From Silvimonas amylolytica (GTDB lineage: Bacteria > Pseudomonadota > Gammaproteobacteria > Burkholderiales > Chitinibacteraceae), in contig NZ_BMLY01000007.1 in assembly GCF_014645555.1 (NCBI RefSeq), positions 1 through 64,000 on the forward strand: DNA of 64,000 nucleotides, read 5' to 3'. Below are positions 8,864 to 17,933 of the stretch, one piece after another; the stretch's first letter is position 1, and each line of letters begins with the position of its first letter. The translations under genes and the position numbers were made by a program. The notes beneath the pieces are model-generated. The model saw nothing but the letters and a program-made list of their open reading frames with translations, did not search any database and was not told where the DNA came from.

Positions 8864-8898
8864 AAAAAAACCCCGGCCTTGCGCCGGGGTTTTATTTT
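8864..8898. terminator. bidirectional terminator between ubiC and the propeller lipoprotein
   Basis: CCCCGGC pairs with GCCGGGG around CTTGC-type loop bases, flanked by A-run and T-run. Confidence 0.9.
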
Positions 8899-8912
8899 AT
8901 GCATGAAACAGA

Positions 8913-10130
8913 TCAATACGACAGCGTATTGGTGCCACCCGTACCCAGCGCCAGCAAGCGGTAATAGAAAAAGCTGACCGAACGCAGATCAGAGGACGTC
9001 TGCGGGTTGGAGCCGGTCCATGCCGTCCCCGTCGTCGTGCCATTGAGCGCGATGCCCCCACCGCCAACCGCCACAAATTGCGAGCCATACACCACGGAAT
9101 AAAGATTCTCCGAAGTATTGGAGGTTTGCGGGTACCACGTACCCGCATCTGCACTTTGCACGATCGTACCGTTGGCCCCGACGGCCACCCACAGGCTATT
9201 GCCAGTGGCAATGCTGTAGAGATCCTGGGTCGTGCCCGAGTTCAACGTCGTCCATTGCCAGCCGTCTGTACTGGACATCAACAAACCGCCCTGACCCACG
9301 GCATAGAAAGTGCTGTTGGTGCTGTCATAGGTGATGCCGTAGAAATTGCTGGATGTCGGTGCTGCTTGCAGTGTCCAGTCGTAGGCATTGGTCGAGGTCA
9401 TTACCGTGCCGTTGTCACCCACAGCCACGTAGTACGAACCGTTCTGGGTGACGGCACGCAGATTGGCTGAGGTGATCGAACCTGATGTCTGTACCTTCCA
9501 GGTAACGCCATCCGGGCTGGTGACAATGGTGCCGTTGGCTCCCACCGCGACATACACAGCGGCCAGCGATGAGGTATAGGTGGCGGCGTAGAGGTCTTCC
9601 GTGGTCCCCGTGCTCTGTGGTGTCCAGGTCGCCCCGTCGCTACTGGTCAAGGCGGCGCCCCCAGCCCCCACGGCCACGTAGGTCCCCAGGTTAAAGGTCT
9701 GGCCATAGATATTGGCGGCGGCCATCGGCGCACCATTTGTCCAGGTATAGCCAGATGCCACCGGCACTACCGAAACTGCTGCTGTTGCAGGGCCGGCCTT
9801 GTCTGAACCCGTGTTGGCGTTCATCAGGTAGGAATACACCAGACCATTGGTCAGGCCTGTCGAGACGTACGGCGAGGTCACCCCGTCAATGAGGATGCTC
9901 CCCGGCTGCGACAACACGTTCTGTACCGTGACCGACGAGGACTGCGCCCCAAACAACCAGTAATTGACATTCAGTTCCTGGTTCCAGGTAATGATGGCTG
10001 CACCATCAGCGGGCTGGACTTTGAACCCCGACGGAGCAGGCTGGTTGGAGGACGTGGAGTCGCCCGAGTTGCAAGCAGCCAGCAAAGCGCAGGTACCGGC
10101 AATGGCTACCCAGTTGAAAAGCGTGTTCAC
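8913..10130 (-). CDS. beta-propeller repeat lipoprotein
   Basis: A 405-residue predicted lipoprotein. The start is GTG at 10130: it places a signal peptide with lipobox LLAAC (Cys20) at the N-terminus, with AGGGA upstream; ATG starts further out bury the signal. Residues 35-125 look like a fibronectin type III domain. Residues 150-405 contain seven repeats of about 40 residues with consensus Y-V-A-V-G-x-x-G-T-I-x-T-S-x-D-G-x-x-W (repeat starts near 151, 193, 234, 276, 314, 352, 392), suggesting a seven-bladed propeller like sialidase/Ycf48-type repeats. Surface or periplasmic; function unknown. It interrupts the ubiC-ubiA pair in antisense orientation. Confidence 0.75.
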   Translation of the reverse strand: MNTLFNWVAIAGTCALLAACNSGDSTSSNQPAPSGFKVQPADGAAIITWNQELNVNYWLFGAQSSSVTVQNVLSQPGSILIDGVTSPYVSTGLTNGLVYSYLMNANTGSDKAGPATAAVSVVPVASGYTWTNGAPMAAANIYGQTFNLGTYVAVGAGGAALTSSDGATWTPQSTGTTEDLYAATYTSSLAAVYVAVGANGTIVTSPDGVTWKVQTSGSITSANLRAVTQNGSYYVAVGDNGTVMTSTNAYDWTLQAAPTSSNFYGITYDSTNSTFYAVGQGGLLMSSTDGWQWTTLNSGTTQDLYSIATGNSLWVAVGANGTIVQSADAGTWYPQTSNTSENLYSVVYGSQFVAVGGGGIALNGTTTGTAWTGSNPQTSSDLRSVSFFYYRLLALGTGGTNTLSY

Positions 10131-10358
10131 GATGAACGGATTCCCTGTTTGTTGACTCCGGCAGTGCGGAATATTCTGGATTCTGTCTGCTGCGCCGACG
10201 TGGGCCGGGCCGGCTTTGTCGGGCAGCTTTGTCATTAACGTGCCATGAAGCGAGCGGATTACACGCCCGCTTGCGGCCAGGGAAGTTCTGTACGGCTTTT
10301 CAGCGCCCCGTGCTTTGCGGCACACTGCGCGCTTGCAATAACTGCTCGCTTGCGACCC

Positions 10359-11234
10359 ATGAATACCACTGCCAAACCATCGCGCTTGTCGCTTTATCTG
10401 AAACTGACCCGCATGGACAAACCCATCGGCACGCTACTGCTGTTGTGGCCTACCCTGTGGGGCTTGTGGTTTGCCGGCGCGGGTCACCCGGACCCACTCG
10501 TGGCAGTCATCTTTGTGCTCGGCACATTCCTGATGCGCTCGGCAGGTTGTGTGATCAATGACTACGCCGACCGCGATTTCGACGGTCATGTTGAACGCAC
10601 CAAAAACCGGCCAATGGCGGCTGGGCTGGTCAGCACCAAAGAGGCGTTGTGGCTTGCCACCATCCTGGCGTTGATCGCCTTCGCGCTGATCTTGCCGCTG
10701 AATGCGCTCACCAAATGGATGTCGATCCCGGCCGTGTTTGTCGCCGCCAGTTACCCTTTTACCAAGCGTTTTCTGGCCATTCCCCAAGCCTATCTGGGCA
10801 TCGCCTTCGGCTTTGGTATTCCCATGGCCTTTGCCGCGCTTACCGACAGCTTGCCTGCACTCGCATGGCTATTGCTGTTGGCCAACGTGTTCTGGAGCGT
10901 CGCTTACGACACCGCTTATGCCATGACGGATCGCCCGGATGATCTGAAAATCGGGATTCGGACCTCCGCCATTACCTTTGGCCGGTTTGACGTCGCCGCC
11001 ATCATGCTTTGCCACTTCGCTTTTCTGGCGCTGATGGCACTGGGTGGCTATCTGGCCGGACGTGGCATGGCCTATGCCGCAGGTCTGGCTGCCGCCCTGC
11101 TGCTGGTACTGTTTGACCAGTACCCGCGTATTCGCGGGCGCGAACGCCAACCCTGCTTTCAGGCTTTTCTGGCCAATAACCGGATCGGTGCCGTGATCTT
11201 TGCCGGTACGGTGCTCGACTACTGGCTGCACTAA
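10359..11234 (+). CDS. ubiA: 4-hydroxybenzoate octaprenyltransferase
   Basis: A 291-residue inner-membrane prenyltransferase that attaches the polyprenyl tail to 4-hydroxybenzoate in ubiquinone synthesis. The two Asp-rich motifs are clear: [10 protein letters not shown] from residue 67 and [13 protein letters not shown] from about 184. The ATG at 10359 gives the typical N-terminus [21 protein letters not shown]; an upstream extension in frame is not conserved-looking. A membrane protein gene follows immediately. Confidence 0.96.
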   Translation: MNTTAKPSRLSLYLKLTRMDKPIGTLLLLWPTLWGLWFAGAGHPDPLVAVIFVLGTFLMRSAGCVINDYADRDFDGHVERTKNRPMAAGLVSTKEALWLATILALIAFALILPLNALTKWMSIPAVFVAASYPFTKRFLAIPQAYLGIAFGFGIPMAFAALTDSLPALAWLLLLANVFWSVAYDTAYAMTDRPDDLKIGIRTSAITFGRFDVAAIMLCHFAFLALMALGGYLAGRGMAYAAGLAAALLLVLFDQYPRIRGRERQPCFQAFLANNRIGAVIFAGTVLDYWLH

Positions 11235-11235
11235 G

Positions 11236-12066
11236 TTGCGCGCCGATCCACGACAAGTCGCCCTGACCTTGTCTGATCTGGAGTCTGGTACAGCCCGACA
11301 ATGGTACTGGCTGGAGATCGCCGCACTCTATCCAGCCCAGGCGGCCTCGCGTACAAGCCAGTTTATCTGTGCCTTGTTGCGCCGTTTCGGCCCCTTGTTG
11401 TGCTGGGCGGCGTTGCTCAAAAGCAGCGTCGAAGGCACCGGTCTGTATGCCCCGCAAATGCAGTTGTTGCAAAGACGCACTCGCCAGGTCATGCAGGATG
11501 CCGCACTCTTTACCGCCATCACGCCCATGCTGCTGGCAGGTTTTGGGCGCCTGCCTGCCACGGTGGCGTTCACATTGTGGCTGGGCGTGTTCCTCGGGCC
11601 GATATGGCTGGCGCTCAATATCCTGCGCAAGACACCCGCTCCGATCACTCCGGATATCAACGGCACCGATGAATTACCCGACCTGGCCGGCCCGGAAGAC
11701 GTCGTGGGCCTGCAAGCCATGCTGGTCGCCACCGGCATTGCACCGCGCCAGGCAGGGCAATTGATCAGCCGCCTGCACACGGAGCCCCTCACCGCCTTGC
11801 CCATGCTGGGTAGTCTGTTGCCTGATCTGTCCCCGCCGCCGCCCACGCGGCGCGAGTACATTTTGAACGCCATTCGGACCTGGCTGGCCGTGACGCTGCC
11901 AGCTGCCCTGGCTTCAGCCTATCTACCACTCGTGGGCACATTGGCGTTATGTGTGCTCTGGAGTGCCCTGACTGTGGCCAGGGCCGGGCGTCGCCGCGCC
12001 GCTCTGCTGGTGCTGGTCAGCGCGTTGCTCGCTTATGGGTTTGGACGACTCTCGCACTGGTTGTAA
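11236..12066 (+). CDS. uncharacterised membrane protein downstream of ubiA
   Basis: About 276 residues. I do not recognise the family. Visible features are an amphipathic first third ([28 protein letters not shown]), a hydrophobic hairpin with [23 protein letters not shown], a polar central linker with [14 protein letters not shown], and two C-terminal membrane segments. The start is uncertain: TTG at 11236 follows the ubiA stop by one base, other TTG codons lie at 11200 and 11269, and no clear ribosome-binding site is visible, so translational coupling to ubiA is likely. It ends just before the yebC promoter. Confidence 0.6.
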   Translation: MRADPRQVALTLSDLESGTARQWYWLEIAALYPAQAASRTSQFICALLRRFGPLLCWAALLKSSVEGTGLYAPQMQLLQRRTRQVMQDAALFTAITPMLLAGFGRLPATVAFTLWLGVFLGPIWLALNILRKTPAPITPDINGTDELPDLAGPEDVVGLQAMLVATGIAPRQAGQLISRLHTEPLTALPMLGSLLPDLSPPPPTRREYILNAIRTWLAVTLPAALASAYLPLVGTLALCVLWSALTVARAGRRRAALLVLVSALLAYGFGRLSHWL

Positions 12067-12097
12067 ATACCAGTGACTCTCTTGTTTACGGCCGCTG

Positions 12098-12106
12098 TGC
12101 TAAAAT
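12098..12106 (+). promoter_or_regulatory. extended -10 element for yebC
   Basis: TGC-TAAAAT matches an extended -10 and lies 40 bases before the yebC ATG. A TTGTTT at 12082 is too close to be a standard -35. Confidence 0.4.
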
Positions 12107-12146
12107 CACGGGCTATTTTCTTTTACTGTTTTCAGGAATCCGTATC

Positions 12147-12878
12147 ATGGCCGGCCATAGCAAATGGGCGAACATTCAACACCGTAAAGGCCGTCAGGAC
12201 GCCAAGCGCGGCCAGGTCTTCACGCGCCTGATCAAGGAAATCACCGTTGCCGCCAAAATGGGCGGAGGCGATCTGAACATGAATCCACGCCTGCGCCTGG
12301 CCGTGGACAAGGGCCTTGCGGCCAACATGCCCAAAGACAACATCCAGCGCGCCATTGATCGTGGCACGGGCAATCTGGAAGGCGTTGATTACGTTGAAAC
12401 CCGCTACGAGGGTTACGGTATCGGTGGCGCTGCCGTCATGGTGGACTGCCTGACCGATAACAAAACCCGTACTGTTGCAGATGTGCGTCACGCGTTCTCC
12501 AAGTACGGTGGCAACATGGGTACCGACGGTTGCGTGGCGTTCCAGTTCAAGCACTGTGGTTATCTGGTGTTCGCACCGGGTACCGATGAAGATGCCCTGA
12601 TGGAAGCTGCGCTGGAAGCCGGTGCGGAAGACGTCATCACCAATGACGATGGCTCCATCGAAGTCATCACCCCGCCGTACGAATTCGTCGGCATTCGCGA
12701 TACGCTTGAAGCTGCAGGTTTCAAGGCCGAAATGGGTGAAGTCACCATGAAGCCGCAAGGTGATACCGAATTGGTCGGCGACGACATCATGAAGATGCAA
12801 AAGCTGATCGATGCACTGGAAAGTCTGGACGACGTCCAGGACGTGTACACCACGGCCTTGATGGACGAAGAAGAATAA
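12147..12878 (+). CDS. yebC: YebC/PmpR family protein
   Basis: A 243-residue member of the YebC/TACO1 family, starting with the signature [21 protein letters not shown]. Family members have been described as DNA-binding regulators (PmpR) and more recently as translation factors that relieve ribosome stalling. Conserved blocks [35 protein letters not shown] and the C-terminal domain are complete. AGGA precedes the ATG. Its usual neighbour ruvC is not present. Monocistronic with its own promoter and terminator. Confidence 0.95.
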   Translation: MAGHSKWANIQHRKGRQDAKRGQVFTRLIKEITVAAKMGGGDLNMNPRLRLAVDKGLAANMPKDNIQRAIDRGTGNLEGVDYVETRYEGYGIGGAAVMVDCLTDNKTRTVADVRHAFSKYGGNMGTDGCVAFQFKHCGYLVFAPGTDEDALMEAALEAGAEDVITNDDGSIEVITPPYEFVGIRDTLEAAGFKAEMGEVTMKPQGDTELVGDDIMKMQKLIDALESLDDVQDVYTTALMDEEE

Positions 12879-12906
12879 AAAAGCGTTCACACCTCACCAG
12901 CAAAAC

Positions 12907-12935
12907 AAAAGCCCGTTCGCAGAACGGGCTTTTTT
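12907..12935 (+). terminator. yebC terminator
   Basis: AAAAGCCCGTTC pairs with GAACGGGCTTTT with a 3-base loop followed by T-run. Confidence 0.92.
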
Positions 12936-13043
12936 GTGCCATCGATTGATCGAATCAGCACCAAACTTGCCAATTACGGAACCGTAGTCTGGTGTACACA
13001 TGGGCAAACTGGAAATACCCCGCAACGTTTCCAGGAGCCCAGC

Positions 13044-13592
13044 ATGACCTCAAAAATTGCAGCATGCCTCATTGCCAGTGGTGTGTTTATCTCCGTCATC
13101 GCCATGGCTGACCCGTTTACCGTCACCAGTCCCGACCTGCAATCCGGCGTATTCAACAACAGCCAGATCGCAGGTGCTTTTGGTTGTCAGGGTGGCAATA
13201 CCTCGCCCGCTGTGGCGTGGCATAACCCACCAGCGGGTACTAAAAGCTTTCTGGTGACCATGTATGACCCAGACGCGCCGACCGGCTCTGGCTTCTGGCA
13301 TTGGGTGCTGGCTAATGTCCCGGCTAGCGCCAGCAATCTGGCGCGCGGCGCCGGTAATGAGGCCACGCTGTTGCCCGCTGGTGTCATGCAAATCAGCAAT
13401 GACACCGGTAAGCCCGGTTACCTCGGCCCCTGCCCGCCCACCGGTGAGACACATCGTTATGTCATTACCGTCACCGCGTTGAATGTCGATAAACTGGCCG
13501 TTGAACCGGGCGTCACACCCGCCGTAGCCGGTTTCGTAGCGCATTTTCAAACGCTTGGTCAGGCCAGTTTCACCGCGCGGTACGGCCGCTGA
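13044..13592 (+). CDS. secreted PEBP-like protein (YbhB/YbcL family)
   Basis: A 182-residue phosphatidylethanolamine-binding-protein fold of the bacterial YbhB/YbcL type, with a signal peptide (residues 1-22, cleavage after AMA). The ligand-pocket motifs are present: SPAVAWHNPPAGTKSF, the YDPDAPTGSGFWHW segment with the conserved Asp-Pro-Asp-Ala-Pro and His, and GPCPPTGETHRY. Function of bacterial members is mostly undefined; some inhibit proteases or bind small anions. CAGGAG precedes the ATG. An AraC-type regulator follows. Confidence 0.88.
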   Translation: MTSKIAACLIASGVFISVIAMADPFTVTSPDLQSGVFNNSQIAGAFGCQGGNTSPAVAWHNPPAGTKSFLVTMYDPDAPTGSGFWHWVLANVPASASNLARGAGNEATLLPAGVMQISNDTGKPGYLGPCPPTGETHRYVITVTALNVDKLAVEPGVTPAVAGFVAHFQTLGQASFTARYGR

Positions 13593-13596
13593 GCAG

Positions 13597-13625
13597 AACG
13601 GCCCCGACCCGCGGCGGGGCCGTTT
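13597..13625 (+). terminator. hairpin after the PEBP gene
   Basis: AACGGCCCCG pairs with CGGGGCCGTT; only three T follow, so termination may be partial and the AraC gene could be partly co-transcribed. Confidence 0.6.
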
Positions 13626-13647
13626 GCAACCTCACTCAAGACAACCT

Positions 13648-14490
13648 ATGGAACGCACCATCACTACCCGCCCTGGCATTGGTGCCAGCGCACGAATCCT
13701 GCAATACGGCGGGCTGGAGATGGCGCGCGTGCCCATTGATATGGCCATGCTGATCCTGGTCACTGCGGGCAGCAAACTGATGCGCTGGGGCAACGAGGAA
13801 CGGCTGATTGCGCAAGGCCAGGCCATCATGATTGCGCCGGGCCAGACCTTTGATGTCACCAACCGGCGGCCGCATGAAGGTGTCTATGAGTCAGTCTGGC
13901 TGGCTTGGGAGCCCGCCGTGGTAACACCCTATGCCGCAGCCATGGGAGAAGTCGCCGTCGCAGATGCCTGCGTTATTGCATGCCCTGACCCCGCCTTGCT
14001 GCAATCCATCGAACATGCCCGGTCGGCGCTGGCGGATGACGCCATGCCTGCGGCCATTGCAACCCACCGAATGCAGGAAGTGTTGCTCTGCCTGGCCGTG
14101 CACGGTGGGGTTCGCTTCAAACCAGAAGCCCCCGCCACGCTCACCCAACGTGTGCGCGCACTGATCAAGGCATCCCCTGCGGATGACTGGCGTGGGCCGG
14201 ATCTGGCCGCACAACTGGCGATGAGCGAGGCTACACTACGACGCAAGCTGGCCGCTGAAGGCATGTCATTGTCGGATCTCCTGGTCGACGTACGCATGTC
14301 CCTGGCGTTGATCCAGCTGCAAAGCACTGATCACCCGGTCTCGCAGATTGCGCTGGACTCCGGTTACGAGTCGCAATCCCGTTTTGCTATCCGCTTTCGC
14401 AAACGCTTCGGTTTTGCGCCCAGTGAGGTGCGCGGACACCAGCGCAACCCGGCACAGCATCAGCAGGAAAATACTTTGCGTCAGGCCTGA
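13648..14490 (+). CDS. AraC family transcriptional regulator
   Basis: A 280-residue regulator. The N-terminal half looks like a cupin sensor (ILVTAGSKLMRWGNEERLIAQGQAIMIAPGQTFDV). The C-terminal 100 residues form the double helix-turn-helix domain with DLAAQLAMSEATLRRKLAAEG and PVSQIALDSGYESQSRFAIRFRKRFGFAPSEVR, the second being the AraC signature. Overall layout resembles the GadX/AraC_N type. The target and ligand are unknown; the nearest candidate target is the PEBP gene upstream. The start ATG at 13648 was chosen as the first Met after the hairpin; no strong ribosome-binding site is seen. Confidence 0.88.
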   Translation: MERTITTRPGIGASARILQYGGLEMARVPIDMAMLILVTAGSKLMRWGNEERLIAQGQAIMIAPGQTFDVTNRRPHEGVYESVWLAWEPAVVTPYAAAMGEVAVADACVIACPDPALLQSIEHARSALADDAMPAAIATHRMQEVLLCLAVHGGVRFKPEAPATLTQRVRALIKASPADDWRGPDLAAQLAMSEATLRRKLAAEGMSLSDLLVDVRMSLALIQLQSTDHPVSQIALDSGYESQSRFAIRFRKRFGFAPSEVRGHQRNPAQHQQENTLRQA

Positions 14491-14550
14491 TTGGGTCAGT
14501 GCGCTGCGCATGATATAAATCTGCGCAAGATCACAACCTGCTCCCTATCC

Positions 14551-16374
14551 ATGTGGCAACAACGCTTCGGTTTCTGGCCAGTTCTGCTGTTCATGCTGCT
14601 GTTGATTGCCGCAGACTACGGCGGCCTGCATCTCACCCGCGAGCTTGATCATGCCGTCAATGATCGTTTGCTGGCCAGACACGCCGGCACCCGCTCGCCG
14701 TCTTCCGATATTGTCCTCATTGATATTGACCAGAAAAGTCTGACCGCACTGGCAGATGAAGCCGGCGCCTGGCCGTGGCCGCGCGCGCTGCATGCAGAGA
14801 TGCTCGACGCGCTGGCACGCCAGCAGCCCAAAGCCATCATCTTCGATCTGATGTTCAACGAGCCCGACACCTTCCGGGCCGACAGCGACAAATTGTTCCA
14901 GGACACCGCGCGCCAGCACGCCGGTTTACTGTATTTACCCAGTGTGCAGATGGCGGATGGCACGGGGCCGTTATTGCGTAATCTGCCGCCCTCGCTAGGG
15001 CTGCAGCGGGCCGCAAACGCCAATGCTAATGCCAGCCTGCCCCTGCTGTTGCCGTGGGTGTTGCCACAAGATACGTGGCGCGGCGGCTTGATCAATTTCC
15101 TTGCCGATACCGATGGCATTGGCCGGCGCTACCGGCTGGAACAGCACACCGAAGGCTGGCGAATTCCTTCACTGCCCGCACAACTGGCCACCGACCAGCA
15201 TTGGCCGCTACCAGCCAGCAACACCATCACACTGAACTGGACTGCGCCGCACCCGCGCGTGAGTTACAGCGATGTCTATCTGGACTTCAACAGCGAGCAT
15301 CCCAAGCGAGCCGCCAATGAATTCGCCAACAAGATCATCATCATCGGCACCGCTGCCCCGGGCCTGCAAGATTTGCGCCCGACCCCCCTTTCCGCGACCT
15401 GGCCTGGCGTGGAAATTCTGGCGACGGCCATCGACAATCTTGAGCATCAGGACTGGTTGCGGCAGCCACATCGCGCGGGCTTTGGGGTTTGGGCGTTTGT
15501 GCTATGCGCACTCCTGGTCACAGGTTTTGCCCGTGGCCTGAACACGCTGGGGCTGGGTGCCGGGCTGTTGATCGTGACCGTCGGGAGCCTCGCCGCTGGC
15601 TGGCTGGCATTGGGGCAACACTGGTTGCTGCCACTCTTTGCGCCGCTACTGTTTGCGTGGATGTGCTACGTCCTTTGTGCTTTGCAAGCCTGGCTGGCCG
15701 AGAAGCGCCGACGCGAGCGCACCATGCAGATGTTCGGGCGTTTTCTGGATCCGCGCGTCGCCAGTGCGCTGGTTGAGGGCGGTGATGTTGCAGCCAGCAT
15801 GCAACCGCAAACCCGCAACATCACCGTGCTGTTTTCCGATATCCGGGGCTTTACCAGCCTCTCTGAAAGCCGCCCGCCCGAATACATTGTGGCGCTCTTG
15901 AACCAGTACTTTACCCGCCAGGTCGAAGTGGTCTTCAAGCACGGCGGTACGCTGGACAAGTTCATTGGCGATTGCATCATGGCCTTCTGGGGCGCCCCGG
16001 CAGATGACCCGGATCATGCACAGCACGCCGTCGCCGCCGCCATCGATATGGCCCGCGAACTGGAAGCTTTCCGCCAGACGCTCACGGATCTGGAGGTTGA
16101 ATTCGATGTCGGCATCGGGATTCATACCGGACCGGCTGTGGTGGGCTTCATAGGCGCGCCATCGCGGCTCGATTACACCGTCATTGGCGATACGGTGAAT
16201 CTGGCCAGTCGCATTGAAGGACAAACCAAAGGGATTGCGCGCGTGCTGGTTTCAGAAGCCACGCGCCAGGCCTGCGGCTCTGAGTGTGAGTTTGATTTTA
16301 TTGATCACGGCCAGCACCAGGTAAAAGGTCGCGACAAACCCGTACAGTTGTTCGCCCCCATGGAAAAACAATGA
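14551..16374 (+). CDS. CHASE2-domain class III adenylate cyclase
   Basis: A 607-residue membrane sensor. One N-terminal membrane helix (about 8-28), an extracytoplasmic CHASE2 domain (about 30-310), three further membrane helices (about 320-400) and a cytoplasmic class III cyclase domain (about 425-600). Metal-binding Asp430 (FSDIRGF) and Asp474 (FIGDCIM) are present; Lys470 and Asp541 (DYTVIGD) are the residue pair typical of ATP rather than GTP use, and NLASRIE carries the transition-state Asn and Arg. Predicted output is cAMP. The SH3 and M48 protease genes follow with ATGA overlaps, so all three are made together. Confidence 0.9.
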   Translation: MWQQRFGFWPVLLFMLLLIAADYGGLHLTRELDHAVNDRLLARHAGTRSPSSDIVLIDIDQKSLTALADEAGAWPWPRALHAEMLDALARQQPKAIIFDLMFNEPDTFRADSDKLFQDTARQHAGLLYLPSVQMADGTGPLLRNLPPSLGLQRAANANANASLPLLLPWVLPQDTWRGGLINFLADTDGIGRRYRLEQHTEGWRIPSLPAQLATDQHWPLPASNTITLNWTAPHPRVSYSDVYLDFNSEHPKRAANEFANKIIIIGTAAPGLQDLRPTPLSATWPGVEILATAIDNLEHQDWLRQPHRAGFGVWAFVLCALLVTGFARGLNTLGLGAGLLIVTVGSLAAGWLALGQHWLLPLFAPLLFAWMCYVLCALQAWLAEKRRRERTMQMFGRFLDPRVASALVEGGDVAASMQPQTRNITVLFSDIRGFTSLSESRPPEYIVALLNQYFTRQVEVVFKHGGTLDKFIGDCIMAFWGAPADDPDHAQHAVAAAIDMARELEAFRQTLTDLEVEFDVGIGIHTGPAVVGFIGAPSRLDYTVIGDTVNLASRIEGQTKGIARVLVSEATRQACGSECEFDFIDHGQHQVKGRDKPVQLFAPMEKQ

Positions 16375-16925
16375 CAACACAACCGCACCTGTTACAACTG
16401 ATCAAGCCACTGGCACTGGGCGTGACCCTTTGCCTGGCCCTGGCCGGTCATGCACTGGCTGAAAACGGCGTACTGATCCGTAAATCAGATCTCAAACAAA
16501 AACCGTTTCTGGATGCCGCCACGACCGGCAGCGCTGCCAGCGGCAGCACCGTAACCATCACTAGCCGCCAGGGCGCATGGTTGCAGGTGAAAGCGGCCAG
16601 CGGCCAAAGCGGCTGGGTAAAGCTTTTGAACGTACGCACGTCAACCGGGACAAGCGGCGGTACGGTCGGCGGCACGTTGGGCACTCTCGGCAAGGTCATT
16701 ACAACTGGCTCATCCGGTACCACTGTTACCACGGGGGTGAAGGGTTTGACCAATGGGGAAGTGACATCGACCCACCCTGATCCGCAGCAGTTGTCCAGAC
16801 TGAACAGCTTTGCCATCAGCAGTAGCCAGGCGGCACAAAGCGCCCGGAATGCCAATCTGAGCCATAAGAACAACGTACCGGATATCAGTCCGACCAGCGC
16901 GGCCACGCAAGGAGGCGACCAATGA
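16371..16925 (+). CDS. secreted SH3-domain protein, cyclase operon
   Basis: A 184-residue protein with a signal peptide (cleavage probably after ALA near residue 30), one bacterial SH3 domain at about 33-88 (LIRKSDLKQKPFLDA to SGWVKLLNV) and a long low-complexity Gly/Thr/Ser tail with no predicted fold. It is probably periplasmic. It overlaps the cyclase gene by 4 bases (ATGA) and the M48 protease gene by 4 bases, so it may act as an envelope partner of one or both. Function not known. Confidence 0.82.
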   Translation: MTTQPHLLQLIKPLALGVTLCLALAGHALAENGVLIRKSDLKQKPFLDAATTGSAASGSTVTITSRQGAWLQVKAASGQSGWVKLLNVRTSTGTSGGTVGGTLGTLGKVITTGSSGTTVTTGVKGLTNGEVTSTHPDPQQLSRLNSFAISSSQAAQSARNANLSHKNNVPDISPTSAATQGGDQ

Positions 16926-17827
16926 TCCCCCACACCTTGATGACCTTGACCCTGGGTGCGGCCTGCGCGATGCCTGTGCACGCGGCCAATCTGAACGACA
17001 TTCTCAACCAGCTCAATAACAACCCGGATCTGGTCAACGCCATTGGCGGCACAGTCAAGAATCTGACCAACGCCAACCGCACCATCGGCCCGCAGGAAGA
17101 AGAAGAGATTGGAAACGGTCTGGCTTCCAACATGCTGGGCGCTGCACCGCTGGTGAACGATGCCAATTTGCAGCGCTATGTGAATGATGTTGGCGTCTGG
17201 GTGGCCAGCCAGAGCGGTGCCACTGGCATTCGCTGGCGCTTTGGCGTGATCGACACCAACACGATCAACAGTTTTGCCATGCCCGGTGGCGTGGTGTTCA
17301 TTACCAAGGGGCTACTGGCGCAACTGCATAGTGAGGCCGAACTGGCGTGCGTGCTGGGGCACGAGTCAACCCATGTACTGCGCCATCATCACATCCGCGC
17401 CATCCAGTCGGCTGCGGGTAAGGATGCGTTGTCCAACGCGCTGCAAGGCGTGGTCGCCTACAAGGGTAATCAGCAGGCGCAACAGATTGGTGCCAACCTG
17501 GCTTCGGGGTTTTCTGAGGTCTATGTGCGTGGTCTGGACAAGAGCGATGAGTTCGAAGCCGACATCAACGGCATGGTGCTGTGCGCCCGCGCTGGCTATA
17601 ACCCTTATGCGCTGCCCGCCGTGCTGCAGACGCTGGATGCGCTCAACCCGCAGGACGGTAATCTGCAAATGATGTTCAGCACTCACCCCAGCCCGCGGGC
17701 ACGGCTGGACAAAATTGATCAGGTGGTCGGTGACCGGCTGGAGCCCTGGTCTGGCGGCACGGAAAACACCCTTCGCTTTGGCGCTGCTGCCGGGCGCTAC
17801 ACTACCTCCAACGCCTCCAGCCGCTGA
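16922..17827 (+). CDS. periplasmic M48 family metalloprotease
   Basis: A 301-residue zinc protease with a signal peptide (cleavage after HAA near 22). The HExxH motif is HESTH at residues 147-151; the third zinc ligand is the Glu in DEFEADINGM. This resembles the soluble YfgC/BepA and LoiP-like M48 group rather than multi-pass HtpX. STHPSPRARLDKI is the family segment near the C-terminus. AAGGAGG precedes the ATG, which overlaps the stop of the SH3 gene. Co-expression with a membrane cyclase and an SH3 protein suggests an envelope-stress role, but this is inference. Confidence 0.9.
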   Translation: MIPHTLMTLTLGAACAMPVHAANLNDILNQLNNNPDLVNAIGGTVKNLTNANRTIGPQEEEEIGNGLASNMLGAAPLVNDANLQRYVNDVGVWVASQSGATGIRWRFGVIDTNTINSFAMPGGVVFITKGLLAQLHSEAELACVLGHESTHVLRHHHIRAIQSAAGKDALSNALQGVVAYKGNQQAQQIGANLASGFSEVYVRGLDKSDEFEADINGMVLCARAGYNPYALPAVLQTLDALNPQDGNLQMMFSTHPSPRARLDKIDQVVGDRLEPWSGGTENTLRFGAAAGRYTTSNASSR

Positions 17828-17837
17828 TCCGCCCATC

Positions 17838-17868
17838 AACCGTCTGTCCCGGCAGGCAGACGGTTTTT
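17838..17868 (+). terminator. terminator of the cyclase-SH3-protease operon
   Basis: AACCGTCTG pairs with CAGACGGTT, followed by a T-run. Confidence 0.85.
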
Positions 17869-17888
17869 CTGTCCGTTGCGTCACTTCA

Positions 17889-17903
17889 TATGCATGATGC
17901 ATA
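17889..17903. promoter_or_regulatory. palindromic operator candidate upstream of the MarR gene
   Basis: TATGCATGATGCATA is a perfect 15-bp palindrome with a single central base, 30 bases before the MarR start. A further TGCAT lies at 17912-17916. MarR-family dimers bind such short palindromes and often repress their own operons, so autoregulation is likely. Confidence 0.6.
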
Positions 17904-17933
17904 CATCAGTGTGCATCGGGTGACGAGGGCATC

